NCBI RefSeq assembly: GCF_000346465.2
Contig: NC_034011.1
Location: 13,763,339 to 13,827,338 of the forward strand
DNA: 64,000 nucleotides
Direction of reading: 5' to 3'
DNA from: Prunus persica
Lineage: Eukaryota; Streptophyta; Magnoliopsida; Rosales; Rosaceae
Under the pieces are notes generated by a model, which worked only from the letters and a program-made list of their open reading frames with translations, had not been told where the DNA came from and ran no database searches. Shown here in pieces: positions 10,167 to 20,855 of the stretch (position 1 is its first letter; the number at the start of each line of letters is the position of its first letter). Both the position numbers and the translations under genes were made by a program.

Positions 10167-11068
10167 TAGGGTTAATGGGAAAGTGAGGTATGTAAAAATA
10201 ATTAGGATTTTTTAATTGCGAAATGGATGATTTATAGGTTCCCCTAGTTTTATAACGTCACAAGGAGGCCGGAGTAATTTTCCTACTATTTATTACCTTT
10301 TTTCAAAGATTTTTGCACTACAAAAGCAAAAATAATTGGCAGAGGACACCTGGCGCGATCTGAGCCCGTCACCTTTCACCACTTGCACAAGTGTACGTGA
10401 ATCAACATGGCCACATCCTCGCCTTTTACCCTAAATTATTATTTTATTACTTTTCCTTAGAAAATTCATAACTAAATACACAAAAATTAGAAAAATGATC
10501 CGAAAATTGCTACGAACTCATTGACACTCCATCTCCCTTACTGAATTCTTCGATTCATTGTTACGCATTTTAAAAAATTATTCCAAACATTAACGGGAGA
10601 TGCTTGTTGAAGTAGGTTATTGAAGTTTAAGTTAACAAACATATATACTTAGGGTTAAGAGGAAAGTGAGTTATGTAAGAATAATTTAGATTTTTTCATT
10701 GCGAAACGGATGATTTATAGGTTCCCCTAGTTTTTTAATGTAACAAGGAGGCCGGAGTAATTTTCGGGGCATTTTTAGGATTTTCCTACTATTTATTACC
10801 TATTTTCACATATTTTTGCACTAAAAAAGTCAAAATAATTGCAAGAGGACACCTGGCGCGATCTCAGCCCGTCACCTTTCACCACTTGCACAAGTGTACG
10901 TCAGTCAACATGGCCATCTCCTTGCATTTTACCCTAAATTATTATTTTATTTTTTTTTTCTTGGAAAATTCATAACTAAATACACAAAAATCCCAATAAT
11001 GTTCCGAAAATTGCTACAAACTTATTGAGATTTCAGCTTCCTACTGAATTCCCTGTTTCATGGTTATG
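10167..11068. repeat. Tandem duplication, period about 484 bases, two copies
   Basis: Copy 1 starts at about 10167 (agggttaatgggaaagtgag) and copy 2 at about 10651 (agggttaagaggaaagtgag). Both contain 'caaggaggccggagtaattt', 'gaggacacctggcgcgatct' and 'cacttgcacaagtgtacgt' in the same order. Copy 2 has an extra stretch around 'cggggcatttttagg'. The conserved GC-rich blocks in AT-rich DNA look like a duplicated promoter or terminal region, but no gene was found attached. Confidence 0.8.
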
Positions 11069-11857
11069 CTATATTAGTATTTTATTATTATTTATCCTAA
11101 ATTAGTTGAATTATTATGATATTACTTTTTAGGCTGTCCATTTGTTAATTATATTTACTCTAACTTTTTTATTAAATTTTATTTTCCGTGCGAATAGGCC
11201 ATTTCTGGTGCTAATCGGTTTCTCTCTTCTTCAATTTGTTAATTTGTTAATTTTTAGGTTGTAGGGATGTTTTGAAAAATAAAATGGAAATATACAAGTC
11301 ATCCATTGTACAACATCAGGAAAAAATAATTCAACGTCATTCACTCCATATAAGTTTTGCTTAAGAAACGTGTAACCAAATCAGTTGGGATATGCTAAGT
11401 GGGAAAATGTCATTCCCAAGTACTGGTGAAAAGACACCTATTTACTCCATGCATGACCTTTCGTTTACCAAATATGAAGATTGCAGTTGTGCAAAATATC
11501 TGTGTCAGTAAAATGTCATTCCTAGCCGTCTATGATGTCAGTAATAAATCAGCTATATAATATATATTATACATTTATATATAAAACGGTTTATGACAGC
11601 ACAAACACCAGACAAAATAGATTAAAACCCAACATTTAGACAACATTTGTACAACGTAGCCAGCCAACCTAGAACCGAAGAGAAGCAAGTCGACAATGCA
11701 TAAAAATCGTAAAAACATACTACAACTAATTAAAAGGGTATGGATTCACTCGCACAACATACGCACGCATCACATTGAACCAAAAAATACTCTCACGGTG
11801 CCATTTGCATCGATTGCAAGAAGTCCAGAAGGCAGGATTTATCTTTTCTTCACTAGG
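11069..11857. other. Intergenic, 3' of the F-box gene
   Basis: AT-rich with no supported gene. It probably holds the 3' flank of the minus-strand F-box gene. Confidence 0.4.
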
Positions 11858-12577
11858 TCATCCTTGAATAACAAAATACCATTCATTGTTGTTACAAGCG
11901 CTGCAGTGATTGAACTTAATCTTCCCATAGTCAAACATATCTACGATATGTCTTGCAACTATTGGTCCACTTAATCTTCGTGTCAAAGCATCCCTGGTTC
12001 CTTTCATATCAATGTTGTTACGTTGATTCAAAGAACACAAGAATTCTAATGCACCCTCTTTTGACTGACCATTTCCGGACATACCAAGTAGTCCAACTAC
12101 ATATGCCGCTTCCATATGGCCTGCCGTGGCTGCAATGCGCATCCCATACAACGCTTCCACGTTACCCTGCCTGAAAAAAACTTGGAATGCTTCTCTAAAT
12201 ATCGACTCAGGGTTATCGCAAGCCCTGCATTGTTGCAAGAAATGCTGGACCGCAGGTCTGGCACGATACCAGCTAGGATGGTCTGGGTACTTTGCTATTG
12301 AAATGGTGTTCCACACTTGTGGACTGTTTGCCAAAGTTTGGAACAATGGGCACACAGATGCCATACGGAAGAGATCTTCCGATGATTGGGTTGCCACGTA
12401 TAACATCACTTTAAACCAAGCTAACTCCGGGATGAAGGCTTGGGGCATATCCAAATGGAGATGCTTCCTTCTCTTTCCTCCGACTGTAGTGAAATGTTTC
12501 GAATTCATTGAAATATTTTTGGAATGGAACGATTTGAGGAGTGGCAGAGGGGAGAAATCAGAATATTTGGGGTACAC
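11858..12577 (-). CDS. F-box protein, At2g35280-like
   Basis: A 239-residue frame with the layout of the At2g35280-like plant family. An N-terminal F-box-like helix region (about 45-95: FIPELAWFKVMLYVATQSS, DLFRMASVCPLFQTLANSP) is followed by a Sel1/TPR-like part (about 105-175: FLQQCRACDNPESIFREA, GMRIAATAGHMEAAYVVGLL). The C-terminal tail ends with HCSACNNNEWYF, the cysteine-containing end typical of the family. F-box proteins of this kind act as substrate adaptors of SCF ubiquitin ligases; the substrate is unknown. The Met at residue 25 (MNSKHF) is an alternative start. The gene appears complete in one exon. The family is large and variable in plants and often found in repeat-rich DNA, as here. 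Confidence 0.75.
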   Translation of the reverse strand: MYPKYSDFSPLPLLKSFHSKNISMNSKHFTTVGGKRRKHLHLDMPQAFIPELAWFKVMLYVATQSSEDLFRMASVCPLFQTLANSPQVWNTISIAKYPDHPSWYRARPAVQHFLQQCRACDNPESIFREAFQVFFRQGNVEALYGMRIAATAGHMEAAYVVGLLGMSGNGQSKEGALEFLCSLNQRNNIDMKGTRDALTRRLSGPIVARHIVDMFDYGKIKFNHCSACNNNEWYFVIQG

Positions 12578-13260
12578 GTTTTGTTGTAGCCTCTGTTTAT
12601 AGTGTTTTGAAAAGGTGTTTTCAGTTGGGGTTTTTCCAAGTTGACCGTTTTTAAAGAAACTGAACCCAACACCCTAAAACTGAAGACAAAAGAAAGGAAA
12701 ACGTCATAACATTGCATAGAGAGTCAGACAGTCAAAAAGTCAATTAATAACCTATTTGCATAGCCATTTTTGGGATTTTCCCGCTATCAAATTAATTGAT
12801 ACAAATGTGATGGATTACTGACTAGTGACAGAAGGTCCCATCATATACTTTTTCATTTTCCCACACCCAACTACCCCTAATAATGTTATTAAAATGGAAC
12901 CAATAATGATGGATTCTTATCCAACTAGTTGCCTTAATGAAATATAAATAAAATAATAAATTTCAAGCTGTGTCCCCTCAATTTTCAGATTAATATTTGG
13001 TCGTGAAATATTATATTGCTTTTCGGAGTAAAAGATGTCACAATTCTGACGGTACAGATGTCCAGATCGTGACCAACCCACCCACACACAGAAAAGAAGG
13101 ATATAATTCAATTTGGGCAGAGATGAGAGAGAGTTGAGTGAGAAGTTTAGGGTTATGAGTGAAGGGGTATGACTGAGAACTATGAGTGAGAAGGTATGAG
13201 TCCGAAGAGGTTTCAGTGAGAAGATCTGAGTGAGAAGAGGTACAACTGAGAAGATTCAAT
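12578..13260. other. Intergenic between divergent F-box and GRF-finger genes
   Basis: No gene supported. The stretch 13120-13260 holds degenerate repeats of 'gagtgagaag' immediately before the GRF-finger start; it is likely the 5' leader of that gene. Confidence 0.4.
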
Positions 13261-13657
13261 ATGCCTTCGTCGTCATCTCCAGCTCAAACAAAGAGGTGTC
13301 AGTATTGTGGAGCTACAATGGTGCTTCGGATTTCAAAATCAGACAAAAATCGAGGGAAGCCATTTTGGAAGTGTCTAACCTCCTATGTAAGTTTTCATTT
13401 CAAGAATATGTATGTGGGTCAAAAAAAACCTATGTCTAACTCTGACATAATTATTTTCCATATATGATGCCTGCAATTAGGGAGCCACCAGTTGCAATGG
13501 ATTCGAATGGGTTGATGTAAACTCCGCTCAAGCAGAACATCAAGCTGACACGTATGATGCTACAGTGCTGAATATGCTGAAGTCCATTAAGGACTTGGTA
13601 TTAGTTTTATTAGTTGTATCAATTGTCATATTATTTGTTCTTTTAATGAGCAATTAA
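13261..13657 (+). CDS. Two-exon GRF-type zinc-finger protein with a C-terminal membrane segment (At4g04775-like)
   Basis: Exon 1 (13261-13386) encodes MPSSSSPAQTKRCQYCGAT and on to GKPFWKCLTSY. A canonical donor (tat|gtaagt) and an acceptor ending at 13480 (caattag) join it in frame to exon 2 (13481-13657): GATSCNGFEWVDV and on. The spliced product is 100 residues. It holds a zf-GRF domain (CxxC, then FWKC, then C..F.WVD) and a C-terminal hydrophobic helix (LVLVLLVVSIVILFVLL). Short GRF-finger/transmembrane proteins of this type are multicopy in plant genomes, often near transposons; the function is unknown. Neither exon alone shows the domain, because unspliced reading ends in the intron. 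Confidence 0.8.
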
Positions 13658-13939
13658 GTGCACGGTTTCAAAGATTGTGAAAGTTCTCCCCAAAAAGACA
13701 TGTTGCACGCACCACCAATGAATTTTCAAACCCATTTTGTAATATTTGTTCTTGAAATAGGTGGATTGGCATTGAATTTAAACAAAAGCATTTATTTGTT
13801 TGAAACCCAGCAAAAACTTTCCAAGACTTAGTTTAAAAACAGAAAATCATACGAAGATGATAAAATCACAATACAGGGCCAATACGATGCAATAACAAGA
13901 CAATACAATTTTTTTGAAAATTGCATAATTAGTTAGTGT
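13658..13939. other. 3' flank of the GRF-finger gene
   Basis: No further gene; likely the 3' UTR and flank. Confidence 0.3.
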
Positions 13940-14600
13940 ATATAGATTGTTTATTTGCGTATACTTAAAGTTTATTGATTGTTTACTGCATATAAATCGC
14001 ATGATATTGAATGTTTATTGAAGGTTTATTGATTTTTTTACTGCATGTATTTCGCATGTTATTGCTCCGATATTGAATGTTTATTGAAAGTTTATTGATT
14101 GTTTACATGTTTATTGATTGTTAACTGCATGTATTTCGCATGTTATTGAACCGATATTGAATGGTTATTGAAGGTTTATTGATTGTTTGCTGCATGTATA
14201 TCGAATGTTATTGCTCCAATATTGGATGTTTATTGGGGGCACAAGTACCACTCAAGTAAGATTTAAGGGGGAAAACGGACCTTATTCTTTTTTTTAGTAG
14301 GAAGAATAACTGTTAAGTTTAATTTCCTATTGAATACGACTTCCGTATGGTTGGTGTAATTGGGGACTGATGTATATAGCATGTCTATTGTGTGTATATT
14401 GCATGTCTATTGTGTATATTGCATATCTATTGTGTGTATATTGTGTGTATATTGCATATATTGCTTGTCTGTTGCCTGTGTATTGTCGTTTATTTCCTTC
14501 GTAAGCAATAAACAATCAATACACATACAATAAATGTAAGATATACACGCAATAGAGAAGCAATATAGACGCAACAGACATGCAATATAGATGCACTAAT
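13940..14600. repeat. Degenerate TATTGATTGTTT / TCTATTGTGTGTA minisatellite region
   Basis: From about 13940 to 14250, units built on 'gtttattgattgttt', 'ctgcatgtatttcgcatg' and 'ttattgctccgatattgaat' recur imperfectly. From about 14375 to 14480, 'tgtctattgtgtgtatattg' recurs. Near 14510-14595 the complementary motif ('caatatagacgcaacagac') appears in inverted orientation, so the end could fold back. Non-coding. Confidence 0.6.
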
Positions 14601-15535
14601 ATACATTACTTTTATGCTACTGAGCTGCCCAAAACCAATAAAAAAAAATCAACGAATTTATCAACCGATTATAAAGGAGAGAGGGATTCAAACCCGAGGG
14701 GTGGTACGGAACCAATAGGGAGGTTTTATAGCATTGCACTTGGAGATATTTTTTCTTGTATTTCTATAAAGAGGGCATGGTTGAATAAAACATTGGAGGC
14801 GAGGCCATAGTCGCTGATTATGTACCTTATTAAGATGCAACCCATTGCGATTAATGGTGGCTTGCATAAACGATGACATATCACTTTGCAATGATGTAAT
14901 ACACTTAAAAAGCCATCTTCAAATCCCAATTCACATATGCAGTCTTTAAATCCCAATTCAATGCAGTTTGGTTAAGGTTATGTAAATGTCGTGAAGGAGT
15001 TAGGCTAATATTACACAGAAGTTTGTTTCATTAAATAAAAAAATACTTTACGGAACCGTTGACACATTCTATGTATGAGAATGACATGTGTCTGACTTCA
15101 AAAACTCATCTGCCTATCCATTTAGATTGCCTACGTGTAATAGATTTACAGATCCATTTACTTTTCTCCTCACCAACCCTCAGCATCTCCATTTCAGTTT
15201 CTTCATTTTTCTGTCTATGCTCTGCATCCAACTCCATATACATTTAGGACAATATCAGAATAAACATAGCGTAGTATCACACTAATCAAAATGAAAGCAT
15301 GCATCCGCTATAATATTTGCCATTATTTTGGTTCTAATTGTTATTGTCCAATAACTTAAACCTCAATTTATGTACAAAAATACACTAAGATTGAGAAAGA
15401 CGAAGAAGAATAGAGGAGCAGAGGTAGAATTCGAAAAGGACCCGTAGGTCTCTATTGTGTATTTACATGAGTTTGAAATTGGACATTCCCAAAACCTATT
15501 TAATCATCATGTACCTAAACCAAGTTCAACCCATA
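14601..15535. other. Non-coding stretch 3' of the Ulp1-like gene
   Basis: No supported gene or repeat family recognised. Confidence 0.35.
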
Positions 15536-17298
15536 TCATGGCATGTAAGCATCTCCCCGTGTTATCTCTGCAGCCAATTTCAACCGAAAAAAGGGCATGT
15601 TCTGCGAGGTGCAAGTAGCTAACGGAATCTCAGCGCTCAAAAGCTCAATGTACTTCAACACGAACATGCCACAATCGCCTCTGAAGCAAAACAGAACTCG
15701 ATCAATTCAACTAATGACATCTAACGTAATTGACAATTTAAAGTAATAAAATTAAATAAAAAGTTGTGCTTACTGATTAGACTGTTGTGGAACATCCACA
15801 CGCTCTATTGGCCCACGGACATCACCAATCTCGGCTGCAATTGTTTGCGTAAACACCTTTCTTCATAAAAGTCGATGGTGTTGAGAAGATTTGGAATCGT
15901 AACTGAAAGCGGGGCGAGTTCTTCCTTTAAGATCTCATCTGGAATAAGTGAAACCATTGAATCGTACACTTTGATTTCACACTTAACCAGATTAATCATT
16001 ACAGCCACCCAATGCTTGTACTTCATCAACATACAAGGGGCATGCACCGTATATGCGTTCTGCCAATCCATCCCACACGCCGGAACCTTGCCATTTACAA
16101 CGTTCAGTAAACTGTTTCTAATTTTCCACCCAACCTGCTCTTTTTTTTTAATTATCCGTAAAGCAAGTACGAATGTGATTCTGTCAAATAGAAAACAATC
16201 AATGGTTATACACCTCCACAAAGCAAGTATGGATGATTTGTAATTATTAACAGCACTTGGTCAAGGCCCATGACATACTATAAAAAATACATCGGTCGTT
16301 GTCCAGTCAGATATTTCTACTTCCTCCAACTCTTGTTGTCGCTTCCGGATGAGATACAACCCCAAATCAATGTGTTGCAACATGTTTTTCTTGTCAATCT
16401 CATAATCTATGTACATTAAAACAAATGCATAATCAATTAAACTTACATCTCCTTTCAGCCAACCATCAGCTTTGACGAGGGAAGCGAAGAATTCAATATC
16501 AGCTTCCACGTTGCCAAATTGCATCACCAAACTATGAATATAAAAAAGTTTTAGAACACAACAATTAAAAAATATATACACTCATGCCTTCTATCTCAAA
16601 AAACAAGGGACTTACTTTGGGTTATGGCGCCATTCCCAACAAAGTTTTAGCACTTTCACCAGATCATCATGCGGAATCGCCTTCATTGGGTCTAACGTAT
16701 GAAGTCCGGTTGTCTCTGCCAGAGTTTTTGGAACCAATTCACTACCTTCAATGATCTTCCACATAGGAATGATCCTCTTTCTCTTCCCTAATTGGACCCC
16801 TTGTTCCACAGCTTTACCTTTATCATTCAACCAAACGTTCAACTGAGATAGCACAGCTGTAGGTTGATCCAAATCAATGTCCCCGACAGTAAACTCAACC
16901 TTTGTCCCCTCCGTGCTCTCGCCAATGTCATCGCCAAGCAACATAACTTCATTATCTACTTTCTCACATTGGTTTCTTTGCACTTCCTTTTCCTCACTTG
17001 TTTGTCTTTTCACTTCCTTGCCCTCCCTTCTTTTTCTTTGTGGATCCTCTCCCTCACTGCTCTTTCTTTGCGCTTCCTCTCCCTTGCTGCTTTTTATTTT
17101 CACTTGCTCTCCTTCACTTCTTTTCCTTTGAGCTTCCTCTACCTCACTTGGTTTTCCTTGCACTTCACCCCCTTCAATCCCCTCCTCTTCCTTTTCCTCT
17201 CCCTCATTTCTATTACTTGGCCCTCACCCCCTTCAATCCCTTCATCTTCCTTTTCCTCTCCCTCATTTCTGTTACTTGGCCCTTCACCCCCTTCAATC
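15536..17298 (-). pseudogene. Ulp1-like (C48) cysteine protease gene, broken, 5' end in assembly gap
   Basis: This is a multi-exon minus-strand gene. Upstream exons give a Lys/Glu-rich repeat region, then KRKRIIPMWKIIEGSELVP (ending 16616), then LVMQFGNVEAD to GWLKGD (16531-16447), then IDLGLYLIRKRQQ and DWTTTDVFF (from 16374). The protease core follows: KHWVAV (catalytic His), KVYDSM (Asp), PQQSNQ (Gln), and in the last exon GDCGMFVLKYIELLS (Cys), ending AYMP at 15536. Ulp1 proteases process SUMO-like modifiers; plant copies are often carried by MULE or CACTA elements. Damage: the exon at 16374 needs an acceptor that here reads AA instead of AG, and the frame slips between FYEER and VFTQTIAAEIGD (near 15860), which leads to an early stop at 15805. 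The 5' end merges into a 60-base tandem repeat and the gap. Confidence 0.75.
17165..17298. repeat. 60-base minisatellite at the gap edge
   Basis: 'tcacccccttcaatc' recurs at 17165, 17224 and 17284 (periods 59 and 60), with 'ttccttttcctctccctcat' inside each unit. On the minus strand the unit encodes a Glu/Lys/Gly-rich 20-residue repeat. The missing base in the first unit shifts the frame. The array runs directly into the assembly gap. Confidence 0.8.
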
Positions 17299-18184
17299 NN
17301 NNNNNNNNNNNNNNNNNNNNNNNNNNNNNNNNNNNNNNNNNNNNNNNNNNNNNNNNNNNNNNNNNNNNNNNNNNNNNNNNNNNNNNNNNNNNNNNNNNNN
17401 NNNNNNNNNNNNNNNNNNNNNNNNNNNNNNNNNNNNNNNNNNNNNNNNNNNNNNNNNNNNNNNNNNNNNNNNNNNNNNNNNNNNNNNNNNNNNNNNNNNN
17501 NNNNNNNNNNNNNNNNNNNNNNNNNNNNNNNNNNNNNNNNNNNNNNNNNNNNNNNNNNNNNNNNNNNNNNNNNNNNNNNNNNNNNNNNNNNNNNNNNNNN
17601 NNNNNNNNNNNNNNNNNNNNNNNNNNNNNNNNNNNNNNNNNNNNNNNNNNNNNNNNNNNNNNNNNNNNNNNNNNNNNNNNNNNNNNNNNNNNNNNNNNNN
17701 NNNNNNNNNNNNNNNNNNNNNNNNNNNNNNNNNNNNNNNNNNNNNNNNNNNNNNNNNNNNNNNNNNNNNNNNNNNNNNNNNNNNNNNNNNNNNNNNNNNN
17801 NNNNNNNNNNNNNNNNNNNNNNNNNNNNNNNNNNNNNNNNNNNNNNNNNNNNNNNNNNNNNNNNNNNNNNNNNNNNNNNNNNNNNNNNNNNNNNNNNNNN
17901 NNNNNNNNNNNNNNNNNNNNNNNNNNNNNNNNNNNNNNNNNNNNNNNNNNNNNNNNNNNNNNNNNNNNNNNNNNNNNNNNNNNNNNNNNNNNNNNNNNNN
18001 NNNNNNNNNNNNNNNNNNNNNNNNNNNNNNNNNNNNNNNNNNNNNNNNNNNNNNNNNNNNNNNNNNNNNNNNNNNNNNNNNNNNNNNNNNNNNNNNNNNN
18101 NNNNNNNNNNNNNNNNNNNNNNNNNNNNNNNNNNNNNNNNNNNNNNNNNNNNNNNNNNNNNNNNNNNNNNNNNNNNNNNNNNNN
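17299..18184. other. Assembly gap (886 N)
   Basis: A run of N. Open frames that cross it are artefacts. The tandem repeat at its left edge probably explains the assembly failure, and the real length of the array is unknown. Confidence 0.99.
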
Positions 18185-18662
18185 ACAAGATGAAATAACG
18201 TGAACACATATACTACCACGTATTTGCACAATCACATTGGTATTTACACAACTAGTCAACCAGGCACATTACAAATTTTACAAAGTACATGAGCATAGGG
18301 ATTACTGATCACATGCTTTAACATCATCAAAGCAATATGACAAATTTTGTGCAAATACCTGTTAATGCAATGATTATGTGAATTACAAACAATTTCATGT
18401 GTTTTATTTATGGATCCAAACTCTAATCAATGGTTGATGCATGAGTGAGTGTGAGTGCAATCTAGGCAAGTTCTGCACTTCACACACATGACAATTATTG
18501 TCATCTCATACACAACACAAAATAAATAAATCAGAAATATAGTGGAAGGAAGCAAAGCAAAACATCTATTCTGCTATCTGCTTGCTAAGCAATTGCCACA
18601 TCCTTCTTTCTTTCTAGCTTTTTCTTCAGTCAACCACAATCGTCATAGATCAACCTTTATTT
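18185..18662. other. Non-coding flank of the gap
   Basis: No gene or known repeat seen. Confidence 0.35.
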
Positions 18663-19448
18663 CAAATGCTTTGCACTTTTATTCATGAGTTTATTATTAT
18701 CCGTTCTCATTTCTCATAGGCAAATTTAGTAACAAATGAAATAATATTTATTTCAAAAAATATATAAATTCTAGCGCCAGAGAGGTACTCTGCACTCTGC
18801 ACTACTTCAAATGTGGAAGGTTTTGAGGGCCTCCTCTAATTCAACACCATTATCTTATTCATATCATTACTAATATGTTATTGAGATGTTATTGACATGT
18901 GATTCACTTGATTTTCATTCGTTTTTTAACTTATACCCAAGTAAAAATTAACATGCAATTGAAGCACAAAGAAAAGATACCAAATCCAACAACATTGATG
19001 GTACAAATTGGGGAAAACCGTTACTCTAACCCTAAACTCAAATTCCATAAATTACTCATCAAATGCTTTGCACTTCTATTCATGAGTTTATTATTATTAT
19101 ATGTTCTCATGTTTCTCAGGCAAATTTAGTAACAAAGGAAATCATATGTATTTCAAAAAATATATATATTCTAGCGCAAGAGAGATAATCTGCACTATGC
19201 GCTGCTTCAAATGTGGAAGGTTTTGAGGGCCTCCTCCAATTCAACACCATTATCTTATTCACATCATTATTGACATGTTATTCACTTGTTATTGACTTGA
19301 TTTTCATTCTTTTTTTAACATATACCCAAGCAAAAATTAACATGCAACTGAAGCACAAAGAAGAGATGCCAAATCCAACAAAATTGATGGTACATATTGG
19401 GGAAAACCATTACTCTAACCCTAAACTCAAATTCCATAAATTACTCAC
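18663..19448. repeat. Tandem duplication, period about 397 bases, two copies
   Basis: Copy 1 begins at 18663 and copy 2 at 19060 with 'caaatgctttgcactt'; a third partial start occurs at 19449. Both copies carry 'gcaaatttagtaacaaa', 'tgtggaaggttttgagggc', 'tatacccaag' and 'ttggggaaaacc' in order, with scattered differences. It may be duplicated 5' sequence of the Ulp1-like gene or a transposon segment. Confidence 0.8.
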
Positions 19449-20110
19449 CAAATGCTGGTTATTGAACAATCGCAAGGTGTCTGTGTGGGGTCTTTGTGTT
19501 GCTTTGCTCCACAAATGGAACCTACCACTTCCAACGAATACGGCTTCTCTCATTCCCCTTCCACTGCTTCGCCCCTTCACTGTTTCGGAATCCACACCTT
19601 TGCCCCATCTACTCAAAATAAATACTTTTTCAGGGTCTGGAGAACGGAGTGGCTTCAACCGTTGCCTTCAACCGTCGTTAACCGTTGCCTTCAACCGTTT
19701 CTCAGAGCTATGGGTTTTAGAGAGATGAGTTGTTTCTTTTCAAACTTCGAACTTGCCTCTTCTTCTTCTTTTTCGGACGTGCTTGCCTCTTCTTCTTTTT
19801 CGGACGTGCTGGATATTCAATTCGGGTTTGGGTTCCTCACCTACCCGATTTTAAAACTTTATCTCAATTCTCCCCAACCCTTGGATTGATCTGATGGCTA
19901 TAAAGTGAACCCCTTATAACTTACCCCTTATAACTTTCCACTCATTATAGTCTGAGCGTTAAATTGGAGGGTTAGTTTTCACAACAGGCTGCATTGTAGA
20001 ACCGGGTTGAAATTACCCATACCAAAAGTTACAACCCGAAAGTGCAAAGCACAGTCTCTCATCATTGTTCCTCGTTAACCATCCTTCCTCCCTCGCAAGC
20101 CAACAATTCT

Positions 20111-20161
<51 letters not shown>

Positions 20162-20384
20162 GGAAGCTTTGAGTCGCAGATCTGTTTAAAAGAAGAGGTT
20201 GAATTCTTTTCCCTGGAAGATAAGCTTGCTCGTCATCTCTGCAAATCTGACGAGCATCACCTCCCTGTAACTTTTCCCTGGAAGAAAATCTTGTAGTCGA
20301 AGATCTTTGGGTTGCTAGCTTCTCTTCCATTCTTGAAATTTCTTTTTTTGCTTCAGATCTGTTTATCTAAAAGAATGGGGTTGC
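19449..20384. other. Mixed region before the Copia insertion (inverted segment and CT microsatellite)
   Basis: An open frame (19452-19889) shows no domain. 19890-19975 is the inverted counterpart of 2935-3030. A pure CT microsatellite lies at about 20114-20159. The last bases, gttgc (20380-20384), are one copy of the Copia target duplication. Confidence 0.4.
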
Positions 20385-20776
20385 TGTTGATATATAAGTG
20401 TAACTGCTGAAATGTAATTAGAATAGGAAGGTTCTATTCTTAGCTGTAAGGCAGCGCTGGATCACAGTCCAGGTATGCAGCAGAGAATGTAACAGATTTA
20501 TGCCACTTGGCTTTATCTCATAGGGTAGCTAATGAGTGGCTATGATTGAGTGATGTAATGTGGAATATTCTATTCCTAACTGTTTTGTCAGAGCAGCAAT
20601 ATATGTGTGATATTGCAGCTGAGCAAAATACAAGGCCAGCTTCTTCTCCAAGCTCTCTCTCTCTCTCTCTCTGAAATTCTCTCTTCTTTCTCCTAGTAAT
20701 CTCTCTGCATTTCTATAAGCATTTTGAATACACAGATACAAGAAATAGAAGAGATGACAGTCTCTAAATATTAACA
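20385..20776 (+). repeat. 5' LTR of the Copia element
   Basis: 392 bases, TG...CA ends, with a CT microsatellite near 20654-20673. It matches the 3' LTR almost completely. Confidence 0.95.
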
Positions 20777-20792
20777 TGGCCTCAGAGCCAGG
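20777..20792 (+). promoter_or_regulatory. Primer-binding site of the Copia element
   Basis: tggcctcagagccagg follows the LTR directly. It resembles the usual Copia site complementary to the initiator tRNA-Met 3' end (TGGTATCAGAGC), with a changed centre. Confidence 0.75.
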
Positions 20793-20855
20793 TTTGATCA
20801 ATTAACACTGGGCGTTTATAGTAGTGAGCTTGAGTGCTGGAGATCCACGTCTAAC

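Noticed and set aside
16864..18259. Long open frames across the N run
   Set aside because: Their length comes from N bases; only the minus-strand Ulp1-type reading left of the gap is supported.
20013..20330. Frames with long Arg-Glu or Leu-Ser repeats
   Set aside because: They are translations of the CT microsatellite at 20114-20159.
20529..20801. Minus-strand frame in the Copia 5' LTR (also 25043-25369 in the 3' LTR)
   Set aside because: The same sequence occurs in both LTRs and reflects LTR content, not a gene.
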